The translations under genes were made by a program, and so were the position numbers. This document shows, one piece after another, positions 1 to 7,730 of a DNA stretch of 47,010 nt. Origin of the DNA: Planctomycetia bacterium (GTDB lineage Bacteria > Planctomycetota > Planctomycetia > Pirellulales > Thermoguttaceae); the NCBI GenBank assembly GCA_026401055.1, contig JAPLNP010000671.1:1-47010 (forward strand), written 5' to 3'. The notes under the pieces were generated by a model. That model made no database searches and was not told the origin of the DNA. It saw only the letters and a program-made list of their open reading frames with translations. Numbering within the stretch: the first letter of the stretch is position 1; each line of letters starts with the position of its first letter.

Positions 1-141
1 GTCGAGACGATGACCAAGGAGGAAGCCTGGGAGTCGGTCTCGAAGTTGAAGCGTGACGACGTGAGCGACGACCAGATGCTCGCCGCGTGGATGGGTGCCT
101 GCTGCCGCATCCAAGGCATCGAAGTCGGCGAGGACATCCAG
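1..141. repeat. Left copy of 141-bp terminal direct repeat
   Basis: These bases are identical to 46870-47010. The repeat lies inside one reading frame, which joins perfectly when the ends are overlapped. It is therefore best read as the overlap left by an assembler on a circular (or circularly permuted) molecule, giving a unique length of 46,869 bp. A true short terminal repeat of a linear phage cannot be excluded from sequence alone. Confidence 0.95.
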
Positions 142-243
142 GCCGCGTTCGACGCCGGCGTGGACGAGGAGAAGATGACCCCGACGCAGTGGGCTGCGGT
201 CCGAGTCGCTGCCCTGGCCGAGATTCCCCACTATCCGTTCTAG
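1..243 (+). CDS. C-terminal part of SSB-like protein (continues from 46264-47010)
   Basis: This is the 3' end of the gene that starts at 46264. Joined across the circle the protein is 282 residues, and this segment supplies the last 80. It contains a small helical region (TKEEAWESVSKL onward) and ends in EIPHYPF. An aromatic C-terminus preceded by acidic residues recalls SSB tails, which recruit partner proteins, although that resemblance is weak. The internal ATG at position 10 is not the real start, because the frame is open through position 1. The stop is TAG at 241-243, and the primase-helicase gene follows after a large hairpin. Nothing more specific can be said of this domain on its own. 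Confidence 0.85.
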   Translation, partial: VETMTKEEAWESVSKLKRDDVSDDQMLAAWMGACCRIQGIEVGEDIQAAFDAGVDEEKMTPTQWAAVRVAALAEIPHYPF

Positions 244-268
244 TCCCAGGACGCCCTTTGCCACGACT

Positions 269-302
269 GGGGGCCGGGCTGCTCATTCGGAGCCCGGCCC
301 CC
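269..302 (+). promoter_or_regulatory. 12-bp perfect GC hairpin before primase gene
   Basis: Stem GGGGGCCGGGCT (269-280) pairs with AGCCCGGCCCCC (291-302) around a 10-base loop. An outer pair, AGTCCC (242-247) with GGGACT (303-308), could extend it. It fills the 73-bp gap between the SSB-like gene and the primase gene, ending 14 bases before the ATG at 317. No T-tract follows, so it looks more like a leader, RNA-stability or partial-termination element than a classic terminator. It resembles the GGGC/GCCC leader hairpins elsewhere in this genome. Confidence 0.7.
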
Positions 303-316
303 GGGACTAGGACTCT

Positions 317-2578
317 ATGGATTTCGCCGACCAACAATCCGTCTTCGAGGCCAATGTCACCCCAGGCATGGCCGGTGTGCTCGCCGATAAACTCGGCGTC
401 ACGGCGGCCTCCCTGATGCGTCTGGGGCTCGGCTGGTGGCCGATAGAGAATGCCTGGACGTTCCCCGAACGGGACGCCGAGGGCAAGGTGATCGGTCTGA
501 TCCGGCGATTCTGGGACGGGCAGAAGTTCTGCGTCAAGGACGCGAAGCGTGGTCTGACATACGTTGCAACCGCCGTGGAAGACGGGTATGATCCCTCCAG
601 GCAGACCTGGCTCCGCGTAACCGATGGGTATGTTTGTCCCATCTGCGGTGGAGTGAAGTGGTGCGGGGTTGACGGCAACGTCACCCCGCCCCGCTTCGTC
701 CGCTGTATGCGTAAGGCCGAGGGCTCGGTCTACGATGACGCCCGGGGCGGGCACATACACGAACTGGTGCCGGGTGCCTTTCGCCCGCCGCTGAAGTATC
801 GGACCCCACTTGAGTCGTCGGCCCTGCCGGTGCTTGTGGTCGAGGGGCAGACCGACACGGCTGCCGGCCTGGACCTGGGGTTCGTCACGGTGGGCCGGCC
901 CTCCGCTCAGGGCGGACTGAAGTTGCTGGCCGAGTTACTCCGGGGCCGCAAGGTTGTGGTCCTCGGGGAGAATGACTCGGGGGCCGGCAAAGAGGGCATG
1001 GACAAGACCTACGAGGCTCTCAAGCCTGGTTGTCCCGAGGTCGTCAAGGTGCTACCCCCCGAGGAGTTCAAGGACCTCCGCGAGTGGAAGAACCGGGGCG
1101 GCCTGGACCAGGAAGGTCTACTGGCTGCGGTCAAGGACGGCAGTACCACCAGCGATAGCACCATGCTGGAAGACAAGGCCCCGCTCGCCATCGCTGAACG
1201 CTGGCTCCGCGAGTACCACACGGCCGAAGGAATGCCGATCCTGCGGAAGTTCAAGGGCGAATGGTTCCGGTGGAACGGCGAGGCATACGATCGGCTCGAC
1301 GAGGATGCCGGCGTCCGCGGATCGCTCTACCGCTTCCTGGCCGACAAGATGTTCAAGACGTTCTCCCCCGGCGGCGACATGCGAATACAGCCCTTCGAGG
1401 CGACCCGCTCGAAGGTCAGCGACATCGTAGACGCACTGACCATGACCTGCCCGGTCAAGGCCGAGCCGCCCTGCTGGCTCGACGGCCGGCAGGAGCCCCG
1501 CATGGAGGACATCGTGGTCTTCAAGAACGGTATCCTGGATGTGGCGGCGTACCTCGCGGGCACCCGCAAGTGCCTGATCCCGCCGACGCCGAACTTGTTC
1601 GTCCAGGCGGCGGTGCCCTACGAGTTCGACGCGAAGGCTGCCTGTCCGACCTGGATCGAGTTCCTGGGCCAGGTCTTCGACAACGACCCGGGCCGGACGG
1701 CCCTGCTCCAGGAGTGGTTCGGGTACAACATGGTGTCCGACACGTCGATGGAGAAGTTCATGCTGATGATCGGCCGCCCGGCCTCCGGCAAGAGCACCGT
1801 CCTCGACGTGATGCAGTCAGTGATGGGCAGGCACCAGTGTGCCAAGTCCTCGTTCGCCAGTCTGTGCAGCGACTTCGGCCTATGGCCGCTCCTGGGCAAG
1901 TTGGCTATCATCCTGCCCGACGCCCACGTGCCCCGCCAGGTCGATGCGATCCAGGCCCTGGAGCGGATCAAGTCGATCACCGGCGGCGACGGCATGAGTG
2001 TCAACCGGAAGTATCTGCCCCAGTTGCCCGACGAGAAACTGCCGGGTCGCTTCACGATCGCGGTCAACGAGATGCCCGAACTGCCGGACCACGCCCGGTC
2101 GCTGTCTCGCCGATTGGTCATGCTCGACTTCCCGATCACGTTCGAGGGCCGGGAGGATCGGTCGCTCAAGCGTCGGCTGCCCGAGGAGGCCCCCGGGATC
2201 ATGGTGTGGGCTCTCGAAGGTCTCCGCCGCCTGCGGCAACAGGGCTACTTCACGACGCCGCCCTCGTCCGTGCCGGTGGCCGAGGAGTTCCAGCGGTTCC
2301 TCACACCGATCGGAGATTTCCTGGACGAGTGCTGCGAACTGAAGAACGAGCCGGGCGGCTGGACGCTGAAGACGCAGATGTATGACGCCTGGAGCATGTG
2401 GGCCAAGGAACGCGGACTGCGGGTGGGTGCCCACTCGCGGTTCGGCCAGCGGCTCATGGCTCAGAATCCGCAGATCGAGGCGAGCCGGGTACGCACGAAG
2501 GGCGGCCTGGTCCACGCCTATATGGGCATCGTGTTGACCGAGGCCGCGAAGGACCGATACTTGTCGAGGGCACGATGA
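317..2578 (+). CDS. TOPRIM primase-SF3 helicase fusion (D5/P4-like)
   Basis: 753 residues, a replication primase-helicase. The N-terminal part carries a Cys cluster (CPICGG..WC, residues 107-116), probably zinc-binding. A TOPRIM-like core follows with VVEGQTD (174-180) and GENDSG (217-222), providing the usual Glu and Asp metal ligands. The C-terminal half is a D5/P4-type superfamily 3 helicase: Walker A GRPASGKST (486-494), Walker B LAIILPD (529-535), then SITGGDGMSVNRK and an NEMPELPD/RRLVMLDFP segment typical of the DUF5906/D5 family. A winged-helix-like tail ends the protein. It would unwind and prime phage DNA beside the family A polymerase at 39623. Full length, no defects seen. The ATG has only a weak AGGA upstream, behind the 269-302 hairpin. 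Confidence 0.9.
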   Translation: MDFADQQSVFEANVTPGMAGVLADKLGVTAASLMRLGLGWWPIENAWTFPERDAEGKVIGLIRRFWDGQKFCVKDAKRGLTYVATAVEDGYDPSRQTWLRVTDGYVCPICGGVKWCGVDGNVTPPRFVRCMRKAEGSVYDDARGGHIHELVPGAFRPPLKYRTPLESSALPVLVVEGQTDTAAGLDLGFVTVGRPSAQGGLKLLAELLRGRKVVVLGENDSGAGKEGMDKTYEALKPGCPEVVKVLPPEEFKDLREWKNRGGLDQEGLLAAVKDGSTTSDSTMLEDKAPLAIAERWLREYHTAEGMPILRKFKGEWFRWNGEAYDRLDEDAGVRGSLYRFLADKMFKTFSPGGDMRIQPFEATRSKVSDIVDALTMTCPVKAEPPCWLDGRQEPRMEDIVVFKNGILDVAAYLAGTRKCLIPPTPNLFVQAAVPYEFDAKAACPTWIEFLGQVFDNDPGRTALLQEWFGYNMVSDTSMEKFMLMIGRPASGKSTVLDVMQSVMGRHQCAKSSFASLCSDFGLWPLLGKLAIILPDAHVPRQVDAIQALERIKSITGGDGMSVNRKYLPQLPDEKLPGRFTIAVNEMPELPDHARSLSRRLVMLDFPITFEGREDRSLKRRLPEEAPGIMVWALEGLRRLRQQGYFTTPPSSVPVAEEFQRFLTPIGDFLDECCELKNEPGGWTLKTQMYDAWSMWAKERGLRVGAHSRFGQRLMAQNPQIEASRVRTKGGLVHAYMGIVLTEAAKDRYLSRAR

Positions 2579-2766
2579 CCTCTGACCAACGACGCACCCC
2601 AGGCGGCAAGGGCGACCGACCGAGATCGGTGGATCGCCAGACCTGGGACACTAACTGGACCCGTATGTTCAGAGGAGAATCCGAATGGAAGACAGCGGAG
2701 AAAGACAACAGTTCGCCAGTGGAGCCGTCCGTGACACCGCCGCCGGCAAACCCCGACCCGACCTGA
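2575..2766 (+). CDS. Small phage protein with GKGD-R-VD motif
   Basis: 63 residues, starting in an ATGA overlap with the primase stop and running 82 bases into the next gene in another frame. It contains GGKGDRPRSVDR followed by NWTRMFRG. This matches a short conserved module (GKGD..RPVD...NWxxIF) that I know from many phage proteins of unknown function, commonly encoded beside nucleotide-metabolism genes. The Pro/Thr-rich C-terminus lies entirely in the overlap with 2685-3833. No domain with known activity is visible. The motif match and translational coupling are the reasons for calling it. Confidence 0.65.
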   Translation: MTSDQRRTPGGKGDRPRSVDRQTWDTNWTRMFRGESEWKTAEKDNSSPVEPSVTPPPANPDPT

Positions 2767-3833
2767 TCTCGCCTCACGCCCACATGCGGGAGGGCACGTG
2801 GTTGGGCATCGGTGCCGTGAAGTACGCCGAGCGTAACTGGGAGGCAGGCATCCCGATCAGCCGCTGTGTGGCCTCGCTGTTCCGGCATCTGGTGGCGTAC
2901 ATGCTGGGGCAGGACAACGAGGACCACATGGCCGCGATCCGCACGAACGCCGGCTTCATCATCCACAACGAGGAGGAGGTCAAGGCCGGGCGGATGGACC
3001 CGACGATCATGGACATGCCGTTCTACGAGCAGAAACCGGCCCTGTACGACGAGGACGAGGACCCCGAAGAACTCGACATGAGCAAGTCTGACGGGCGTAT
3101 CTACTCCAACGTGAGCGCGGCCGACTGGCAGAAGCAGATGCTGGCGGCGGTCGAACAGAACAACGTCGTCTCTCCGCCGTACCACGTGCTGGAACTCACG
3201 CCCCGCGTGACCGGAGTGGGCTACCACGACCCGATCCCCGGGCCCGAGGCGGCTCGTGGCGTCACGCAGAACCAACTCGGCGAACTGGTCGCGATGACGA
3301 TGCGGTCGGCTCCCGAGACCCTACGGAAATACGTGAAGGCCAAAAGTGCCCAGGCGATGGAGTTGGTCTCCACGATCCGGGCCCGGAACGCGGCCAATCG
3401 CCAGAGTCTCGTCGAGCGTTTGGGCTATACGCCCACGGAGGACGGCCGCTGCGGTCTCTGTGAGAAACGCCACCCCGAGAACTTCGAGTCCGTCGTCTAC
3501 ATCGCCGGTCCGATGCGGGGCTACCCGCAGTACAACTTCCCTGCGTTCCACGGAGCGGCGGAGGAGTGGTCCGACCTGGGCTGGGGCGTGATCGACCCGG
3601 CTGCCCTGGACGAGGCTCAGGGGTTCAACCCCGAGACAGACGACGTGCAGGACGCCGGGGACTTTATGAAGCGGGACATTGACTGCATCATGGGTCTGGA
3701 CGTGGAGAACGGCGACGGTCTCGCCGTCCTGCCTGGCTGGGAAAAGAGCATCGGTGCCCGGGCGGAGGTCGCCCTGGCCCGCTGGCGTGGCCTGCCCGTG
3801 TGGGAGGCGACAACCGGGAAGGCGATCGAGTAA
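2685..3833 (+). CDS. dATP/dGTP diphosphohydrolase-N domain fused to DUF4406-like deoxyribosyltransferase
   Basis: 382 residues with two recognisable modules. Residues about 10-110 (GKPRPDLISP, KYAERNWEAG, RHLVAYMLGQDNEDH) match the DUF5664 family, annotated as dATP/dGTP diphosphohydrolase N-terminal domain. Residues about 265-375 (VYIAGPMRGYPQYNFPAF, then D-DAGDFMKRDI and ARAEVALARWRGLPV) match DUF4406, a relative of nucleoside 2-deoxyribosyltransferases. A small CGLC...H segment lies between them. Together they suggest manipulation of the deoxynucleotide pool during replication. The activities are inferred from family membership, not shown. SD AGAGGAGAAT precedes the ATG, and the gene ends in TAATG with the phosphoesterase gene. 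Confidence 0.78.
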   Translation: MEDSGERQQFASGAVRDTAAGKPRPDLISPHAHMREGTWLGIGAVKYAERNWEAGIPISRCVASLFRHLVAYMLGQDNEDHMAAIRTNAGFIIHNEEEVKAGRMDPTIMDMPFYEQKPALYDEDEDPEELDMSKSDGRIYSNVSAADWQKQMLAAVEQNNVVSPPYHVLELTPRVTGVGYHDPIPGPEAARGVTQNQLGELVAMTMRSAPETLRKYVKAKSAQAMELVSTIRARNAANRQSLVERLGYTPTEDGRCGLCEKRHPENFESVVYIAGPMRGYPQYNFPAFHGAAEEWSDLGWGVIDPAALDEAQGFNPETDDVQDAGDFMKRDIDCIMGLDVENGDGLAVLPGWEKSIGARAEVALARWRGLPVWEATTGKAIE

Positions 3834-4534
3834 TGACCACCACCCTGATCGTTGGCGATGTGCATGAGCCCGTGTGTCACCCGGGCTACCGTGCCTTCTG
3901 CAAGGACATGGCCTCGAAGTGGCGGGCCACGAACGTCATCTTCATCGGTGACGTGGTGGACTGGCACGCGATCTCGTTCCACGCCCACCACCCCGATTGC
4001 CCGGGGCCGGCGGACGAGTTCGAGGCGGCGGACCTGAAGATCGCCGAGTGGTACAAGACCTTCCCTCGGGCAAAGGTCTGCATCGGCAACCACGACGAGC
4101 GGGTGATCCGCCTGGCCGAGTCGGTCAACATCCCGTCCCGGTTTATCCGGGACTACCGCGAGACGTGGAGCACGCCCCGCTGGGACTGGCAGTGGGAGTT
4201 CGTCATTGACGACGTGTACTACTTCCACGGCACGGGCAACGGCGGCATCCAGCCCTCGTTCAACGCCATGAAGAAACGTCTGATGTCGGTCGTCATGGGC
4301 CACTGTCACAGCGTGGCGGGCATCCGCTGGCTAGCCAACCCCAGCCGCCGCATCTTCTCGATGGATGTGGGTTGCGGCGTGGACTGCCACGCCTGGCAGT
4401 TCGCCTACGGCCGGCACAATATCCAGAAGCCCATCCTGGGCGTGGGCATCGTCAAGGACGGCATACCGTACCACGAGATCATGCCCTGCGGCCGCGGAGA
4501 GAAGTACCACCGCAGCAGGTTCGAGGAGAAATAG
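3833..4534 (+). CDS. Calcineurin-like metallophosphoesterase
   Basis: 233 residues with the metallophosphoesterase motif series in order: GDVHE (8-12), GDVVDWH (39-45), GNHDE (85-89), then YYFHGTG and VVMGHCHS, which supply the remaining metal-binding histidines. The fold hydrolyses phosphomono- or diesters with a two-metal centre. The substrate cannot be told from sequence: nucleotides, cyclic nucleotides or nucleic acid ends are all possible. The start is fixed by TAATG overlap with the preceding nucleotide-metabolism gene, which suggests co-translation and a related role. In-frame codons further upstream lie within the previous gene and are unlikely starts. Confidence 0.88.
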   Translation: MTTTLIVGDVHEPVCHPGYRAFCKDMASKWRATNVIFIGDVVDWHAISFHAHHPDCPGPADEFEAADLKIAEWYKTFPRAKVCIGNHDERVIRLAESVNIPSRFIRDYRETWSTPRWDWQWEFVIDDVYYFHGTGNGGIQPSFNAMKKRLMSVVMGHCHSVAGIRWLANPSRRIFSMDVGCGVDCHAWQFAYGRHNIQKPILGVGIVKDGIPYHEIMPCGRGEKYHRSRFEEK

Positions 4535-4535
4535 C

Positions 4536-4601
4536 TTGCGTTGAGAGTGTCCCGATGGTATACTCTCCCTGGATTCCCTAACCGGGCTTTGGCCCACGGA
4601 G
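4536..4601 (+). promoter_or_regulatory. Sigma70-like promoter with GGGC leader hairpin
   Basis: TTGCGT (4536-4541), a 17-bp spacer and TATACT (4559-4564). The expected transcript then carries GGGC-TTTG-GCCC (4584-4595) followed at once by the Shine-Dalgarno CGGAG and the ATG at 4608. This would start a separate transcript for the lipoprotein and the two cysteine-peptidase-fold genes. Confidence 0.75.
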
Positions 4602-4607
4602 ACAAAC

Positions 4608-5201
4608 ATGAAGACGTTGCTTGGCGTTCTATTGGCGGTAGCCGTCCTGTTCGGCTGCCTGGGCTGCGGGGCCGAGGCCGTCCCCGGCGGTACGGCGTAC
4701 TTCAACATGGTCCGCGAGGACGGTACGAAGGTCACGTTCAAGAACAACAAGGACACGTCCTTGGAGTCCTTCGACGCCGACATCGCGACCGGCAAGATCA
4801 CATTGAAGGGTCTCAACTCAAACGGATCGAACCTGGGCAATATGCAGATGCAGTGGTCGATCATCGAGAGCAACAATAGGGCTTTGGTCATCGGCCAACT
4901 GATCGGTGCGATCAAGGAGTTGGTGCCCCTGTTCGCCGGCGGCAGCGGTCTTGCGATCGGCGGGAGCAGCGGCGGCACGGGCACTACGACTGCGGCCGAT
5001 ACCGACGCCCAAAAGATTCAACGGGCGACGATCCAGGCCACGATCGCTAACTGTCCCTTCTTGCAGGCCGTCCCGGATCAGCAGGCGTACTTTGCGGCTC
5101 TCGTCGCCAAGGTCCCGGGCGACCAGTTGGACAAGGTACAGGCCATCGTCGATCGACTCAAGGCCCTGCCCGCCCCCGTTGCCGCGAAGGTGACTCCGTG
5201 A
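4608..5201 (+). CDS. Predicted lipoprotein, lysis-region
   Basis: 197 residues. The N-terminus is a clear export signal with a short basic start (MK), hydrophobic core LLGVLLAVAVLFG and a lipobox region ending LFGCLGC (either Cys 17 or Cys 20 could be lipidated). The mature part begins with a beta-rich stretch (GGTAYFNMVREDGTKVTFKN), then a central hydrophobic/Gly-rich segment (ALVIGQLIGAIKELVPLFAGG, GLAIGG) and a helical C-terminus (residues about 130-197). No known family recognised. It heads a promoter-driven group with two papain-fold enzymes, so an envelope role during lysis or exclusion is plausible but inferred. Its stop overlaps the next start (TGATG). Confidence 0.8.
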   Translation: MKTLLGVLLAVAVLFGCLGCGAEAVPGGTAYFNMVREDGTKVTFKNNKDTSLESFDADIATGKITLKGLNSNGSNLGNMQMQWSIIESNNRALVIGQLIGAIKELVPLFAGGSGLAIGGSSGGTGTTTAADTDAQKIQRATIQATIANCPFLQAVPDQQAYFAALVAKVPGDQLDKVQAIVDRLKALPAPVAAKVTP

Positions 5202-5797
5202 TGCACACGGTCACGACCACGCAGCGGTTTCGCTCGACCCACGCCTTCACTGGGCTGCCTCCCTTCTCGGAGGCAGCCCTGAAGACGGGGGACATCCTCC
5301 TGATGTCGGGCGACGGCGTTATCGGGACGGGTATCCAGGTCTTCACGGGTGACGAGTGGACACACGCGGCCCTCGTGGTGGACGGCGAGGTCTGGGAGCA
5401 GACCTGGCCGAAGATCAAACACACGCCGATCGCCCTATACCTGCGGCGAGAGGCCCCGGTCGCGGTCCTGCCGTGCCAGCAACTCCTCGGTTCCCAGGAG
5501 GAAACCCATCTGGAGAACTGGTGGCTCACTCGTCTGGGCAACCCCTACGACTGGGCTCTCCTCCTGGCCGAGGCTCCCGCGTCGGTCTGGCAACGGATCA
5601 GTCGCGACTGGTCCTGGCTCCCGTTCTCCTGGCGGCGCATTCAGCCGATCGCCGGCGAGAACGGCGTGTGTTCGGTCTGCGTGGCCTGGTCCCTCCAGTC
5701 CATCGGCATCCCGATGGACGAGACCACGGGCATGACGCCGGGCGATCTGATTCGTCAACAGGGCTTCGGCCCCCTGAGTAAGGTGGTCCTCACATGA
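5201..5797 (+). CDS. Permuted NlpC/P60-like (YiiX/YaeF, C92-type) hydrolase
   Basis: 198 residues. The circularly permuted papain-like order is visible: GDILLMSGDG (about 30-39), then EWTHAALVVDGEVWE with the likely catalytic His 55, and later GVCSVCVAW with the nucleophile candidate Cys 157. Members of this fold are amidases or peptidases, including peptidoglycan and lipid-linked substrates. No signal peptide is present, so access to the envelope would need a holin-like protein. The preceding gene ends in TGATG, so I use the ATG at 5201; a GTG three bases earlier is also possible. Position between a lipoprotein and a C1 peptidase suggests lysis. Confidence 0.72.
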   Translation: MHTVTTTQRFRSTHAFTGLPPFSEAALKTGDILLMSGDGVIGTGIQVFTGDEWTHAALVVDGEVWEQTWPKIKHTPIALYLRREAPVAVLPCQQLLGSQEETHLENWWLTRLGNPYDWALLLAEAPASVWQRISRDWSWLPFSWRRIQPIAGENGVCSVCVAWSLQSIGIPMDETTGMTPGDLIRQQGFGPLSKVVLT

Positions 5798-6558
5798 GAC
5801 TCGAACGACACTACGGCTGGCGGCGGGACCTGCCCGACGCCAGAGACTACCGCTTCTCGCCGCCGGTCCCCAAGGCGGTCCTGCCGCGGCGTGTGGACCT
5901 TCGGGATCAGTTCCCGAATCCCTGTTTCGACCAGGGACCTCTGGGCAGTTGCACGGCGTTCATGTGCAAGTCCCTGGTCGAGTTCGCCCAGGTCAAACAG
6001 AAGGTGGCGGTCTCTGACCCGGCGGCTCTCTATATGTACTACAACGCCCGGGTGATCGAGGGCACGACCGACTGGGACTCCGGGGCCAGCATCCGCAACG
6101 CGATCAAAGCGGTCAATGCCCAGGGTGCCTGCCACGAGAGCGAGTGGCCCTACGAGACCCGGCGGTTCGCGGAGTGCCCGCCGCACGTGGCCTACCTGTC
6201 GGGTAAGGAACACCAGGCCCTAACGTACGCCCGGGTGGATCAGAGACTGATCGCGATGAAGCGGCACCTGGCCGAGGGCTGGCCGTTCGGGATCGGGTTC
6301 TCCGTCTACGACAACTTCGAGGAGCTCGACGACCGCGGCGTCCTCGACATGCCCGATCTCGCCACCATGTCGGTCCTGGGCGGCCACGCCGTCGTGGTCT
6401 GCGGCTATGACGACGATCAGAGCGACGGCGAGTTCATCATCCGCAACAGTTACGGACCGGACTGGGGCCGCCGAGGCTACTTCCGAATGCCCTATGCGTA
6501 CCTGACGAACTCCGATCTGGCGGACGATTTCTGGTCGATCACACTGATGGAGGCCTAG
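5794..6558 (+). CDS. Papain-family (C1A) cysteine peptidase
   Basis: 254 residues. The papain catalytic set is complete: oxyanion Gln 47 and nucleophile Cys 53 in DQGPLGSCTAF (papains usually have GSCWAF; here Trp is Thr), His 198 in LGGHAVVVCGYDDD, and Asn 218 in RNSYGPDWG. There is no secretion signal and almost no propeptide, only about 30 residues before the mature-type VDLRDQFP. It overlaps the upstream hydrolase by 4 bases. A protease beside another papain-fold enzyme, with no recognisable lysozyme or amidase in the genome, suggests a lysis enzyme for a protein-rich cell wall, or virion or host protein processing. The role is inferred; the family call is firm. Confidence 0.9.
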   Translation: MRLERHYGWRRDLPDARDYRFSPPVPKAVLPRRVDLRDQFPNPCFDQGPLGSCTAFMCKSLVEFAQVKQKVAVSDPAALYMYYNARVIEGTTDWDSGASIRNAIKAVNAQGACHESEWPYETRRFAECPPHVAYLSGKEHQALTYARVDQRLIAMKRHLAEGWPFGIGFSVYDNFEELDDRGVLDMPDLATMSVLGGHAVVVCGYDDDQSDGEFIIRNSYGPDWGRRGYFRMPYAYLTNSDLADDFWSITLMEA

Positions 6559-6923
6559 TGCACCACCAGTTCAAGACACGAGCGGAGTTGATCCTTTACG
6601 TCGGCCAGCGGGCTACCTCCAGGGCCTGCCGGAGGGCGATGGATGAAGGCCGGGTTGAACTCTTGGGCGGATTCGCTCCTTTGCCGCCCAGGAGTCAGCC
6701 CGGCTGGATGCTCCGCGTACTGTCGAAGCACGGGCGGACCTGGCTCCTGGCGGCCACGGTGAATGCCGATCGGCCGTTCGAGTGCGACGTGTGGGAGGCG
6801 GACTTCATCCCGTGGGAGAACTGGATCGGCGACCCGGGCCGCCAGGTCAGCACGATCTACGAGGGGGACAACCGGATCGAGTACAAGGCGAAGCGAGAGG
6901 AGGCCCACCGTGCTAGTCCCTGA
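6558..6923 (+). CDS. Hypothetical protein
   Basis: 121 residues beginning at a GTG that shares a base with the peptidase stop (TAGTG). The N-terminal third is basic and helical (RAELILYVGQRATSRACRRAMDEGRVE). The centre has alternating hydrophobic strands (WMLRVLSKHGRTWLLAATV) followed by an acidic aromatic segment (ECDVWEADFIPWENW). No family recognised. The overlap chain with its neighbours (5794-7469) implies a single translationally coupled group. Confidence 0.7.
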   Translation: MHHQFKTRAELILYVGQRATSRACRRAMDEGRVELLGGFAPLPPRSQPGWMLRVLSKHGRTWLLAATVNADRPFECDVWEADFIPWENWIGDPGRQVSTIYEGDNRIEYKAKREEAHRASP

Positions 6924-7128
6924 AACAGACCGAGCGATCGACTGGATCAGTCTTCCCCAGGTGCCCGCCGTGGTCGAGCGGGAGATCGGCTGGCGACCGT
7001 CCCGGGCCACCGTCAACGACTGGGCCAAGACGGGCAAACTGCGGACGAACGGCTTCCGCCCCCTGCGGACGACCCGCCGGTGGGTGCTGGATTACCTGGA
7101 GAACCACCGCAAGGTGACATTCCGATGA
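6910..7128 (+). CDS. Small helix-turn-helix (excisionase/MerR-like) protein
   Basis: 72 residues from a GTG start with an excellent Shine-Dalgarno AGAGGAGG at 6895-6902, which decides this start inside the upstream gene's last codons. The sequence LPQVPAVVEREIGWRPSRATVNDWAKTG followed by LRTNGFRPLRTTRRWVLDYLENH has the layout of a winged-helix DNA-binding domain of the excisionase/HTH_17 type: helix, turn, recognition helix with WAKTGKL, then a wing leading to a C-terminal helix. There is no integrase in the genome, so a transcriptional role is likelier than excision. Its stop overlaps the next ATG (ATGA). Confidence 0.65.
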   Translation: MLVPETDRAIDWISLPQVPAVVEREIGWRPSRATVNDWAKTGKLRTNGFRPLRTTRRWVLDYLENHRKVTFR

Positions 7129-7469
7129 ACCTACCCCGCGTCCTCACCATCGAGTGCGACAGCGAACGGCTCCCCATCGGCACCGCGGTCCTGCCCTCTC
7201 ACGTCTTGCGGGCCGCGGTGCAGGCCGGCGTGGTCATCCTGTGGGACTTCCGGGGCCTGTGGGGACTGATTTCGCCCGAGGCCGCGGCGAATGCCCTGGA
7301 CTCGTTCGACCAGTGGCAGGCCGCCCGGGGCACGTGGAACCGGGCACCCGACGCGGCGATGGGGATTGCCTGGAGTGCGGCCGTTCCCGTGGCGGCGACC
7401 GTCGCCCGGATGCTGAAGGGGAACTCAAACCTCCAGAAGATGGAACTTTCTCGTCTACTGCCCGAGTAG
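7125..7469 (+). CDS. Hypothetical protein, last gene of rightward unit
   Basis: 114 residues, starting in ATGA overlap with the HTH gene. The N-terminus is beta-rich (RVLTIECDSERLPIGTAVLP), then helical with a hydrophobic stretch near residue 35 (AGVVILWDFRGLWGLI) and another near 85 (AAMGIAWSAAVPVAATVARML) that may associate with membrane. No family recognised. Its stop codon lies in the stem of the 7453-7471 hairpin and overlaps the last leftward gene by 15 bases. Confidence 0.68.
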   Translation: MNLPRVLTIECDSERLPIGTAVLPSHVLRAAVQAGVVILWDFRGLWGLISPEAAANALDSFDQWQAARGTWNRAPDAAMGIAWSAAVPVAATVARMLKGNSNLQKMELSRLLPE

Positions 7470-7471
7470 AC
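7453..7471. terminator. Bidirectional hairpin at convergent gene ends
   Basis: GTCTACT (7453-7459), loop GCCCG, AGTAGAC (7465-7471) is a perfect dyad. The rightward stop TAG is 7467-7469 and the leftward stop TAG is 7457-7455, so the two stop codons are arms of the same stem. This is where the two genome-length transcription units collide. No strong T-tract is seen on either side, so termination efficiency is uncertain. Confidence 0.55.
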
Positions 7472-7730
7472 TCAGTATTTCCTTGACGCCCTCGGCCCCG
7501 CCCAGGATGCCCAGCCCCACGAGCAGGCCGACCGTGATCCACTTCCATCGCACCATCGGGCACCCGACCTGGTGGGAGGCGAACTGCTTCTGGTGAGCGT
7601 CCACATCGCTGTTGTGTGCGGCGAACGCGGCCTGGATGATGCGGGGCAGGGCGTTCTCGAACAACTCGTTCATCTGCCGGCGTACCTGCAACTCCGCGAT
7701 CCGTTCCATGTCGGTCTCATTTTGGGCCAT
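7455..7730 (-). CDS. Small membrane protein, holin-like candidate
   Basis: 91 residues. A charged helical N-terminal part (residues 1-55, including DAHQKQFASHQ) is followed by a single predicted transmembrane helix (WITVGLLVGLGILGGAEGV, about 64-82) and a short C-terminus. It overlaps the end of the giant gene by 14 bases and is the last gene of the leftward late unit. A one-helix small membrane protein at the end of a late operon is compatible with a holin or an inner-membrane spanin component, but no family motif confirms it. Confidence 0.6.
   Translation of the reverse strand: MAQNETDMERIAELQVRRQMNELFENALPRIIQAAFAAHNSDVDAHQKQFASHQVGCPMVRWKWITVGLLVGLGILGGAEGVKEILSLLGQ

Noticed and set aside
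1-141. True T7-like direct terminal repeats
   Set aside because: Possible but less likely: the repeat is short, ends lie inside a gene, and the exact length is typical of assembly overlap.
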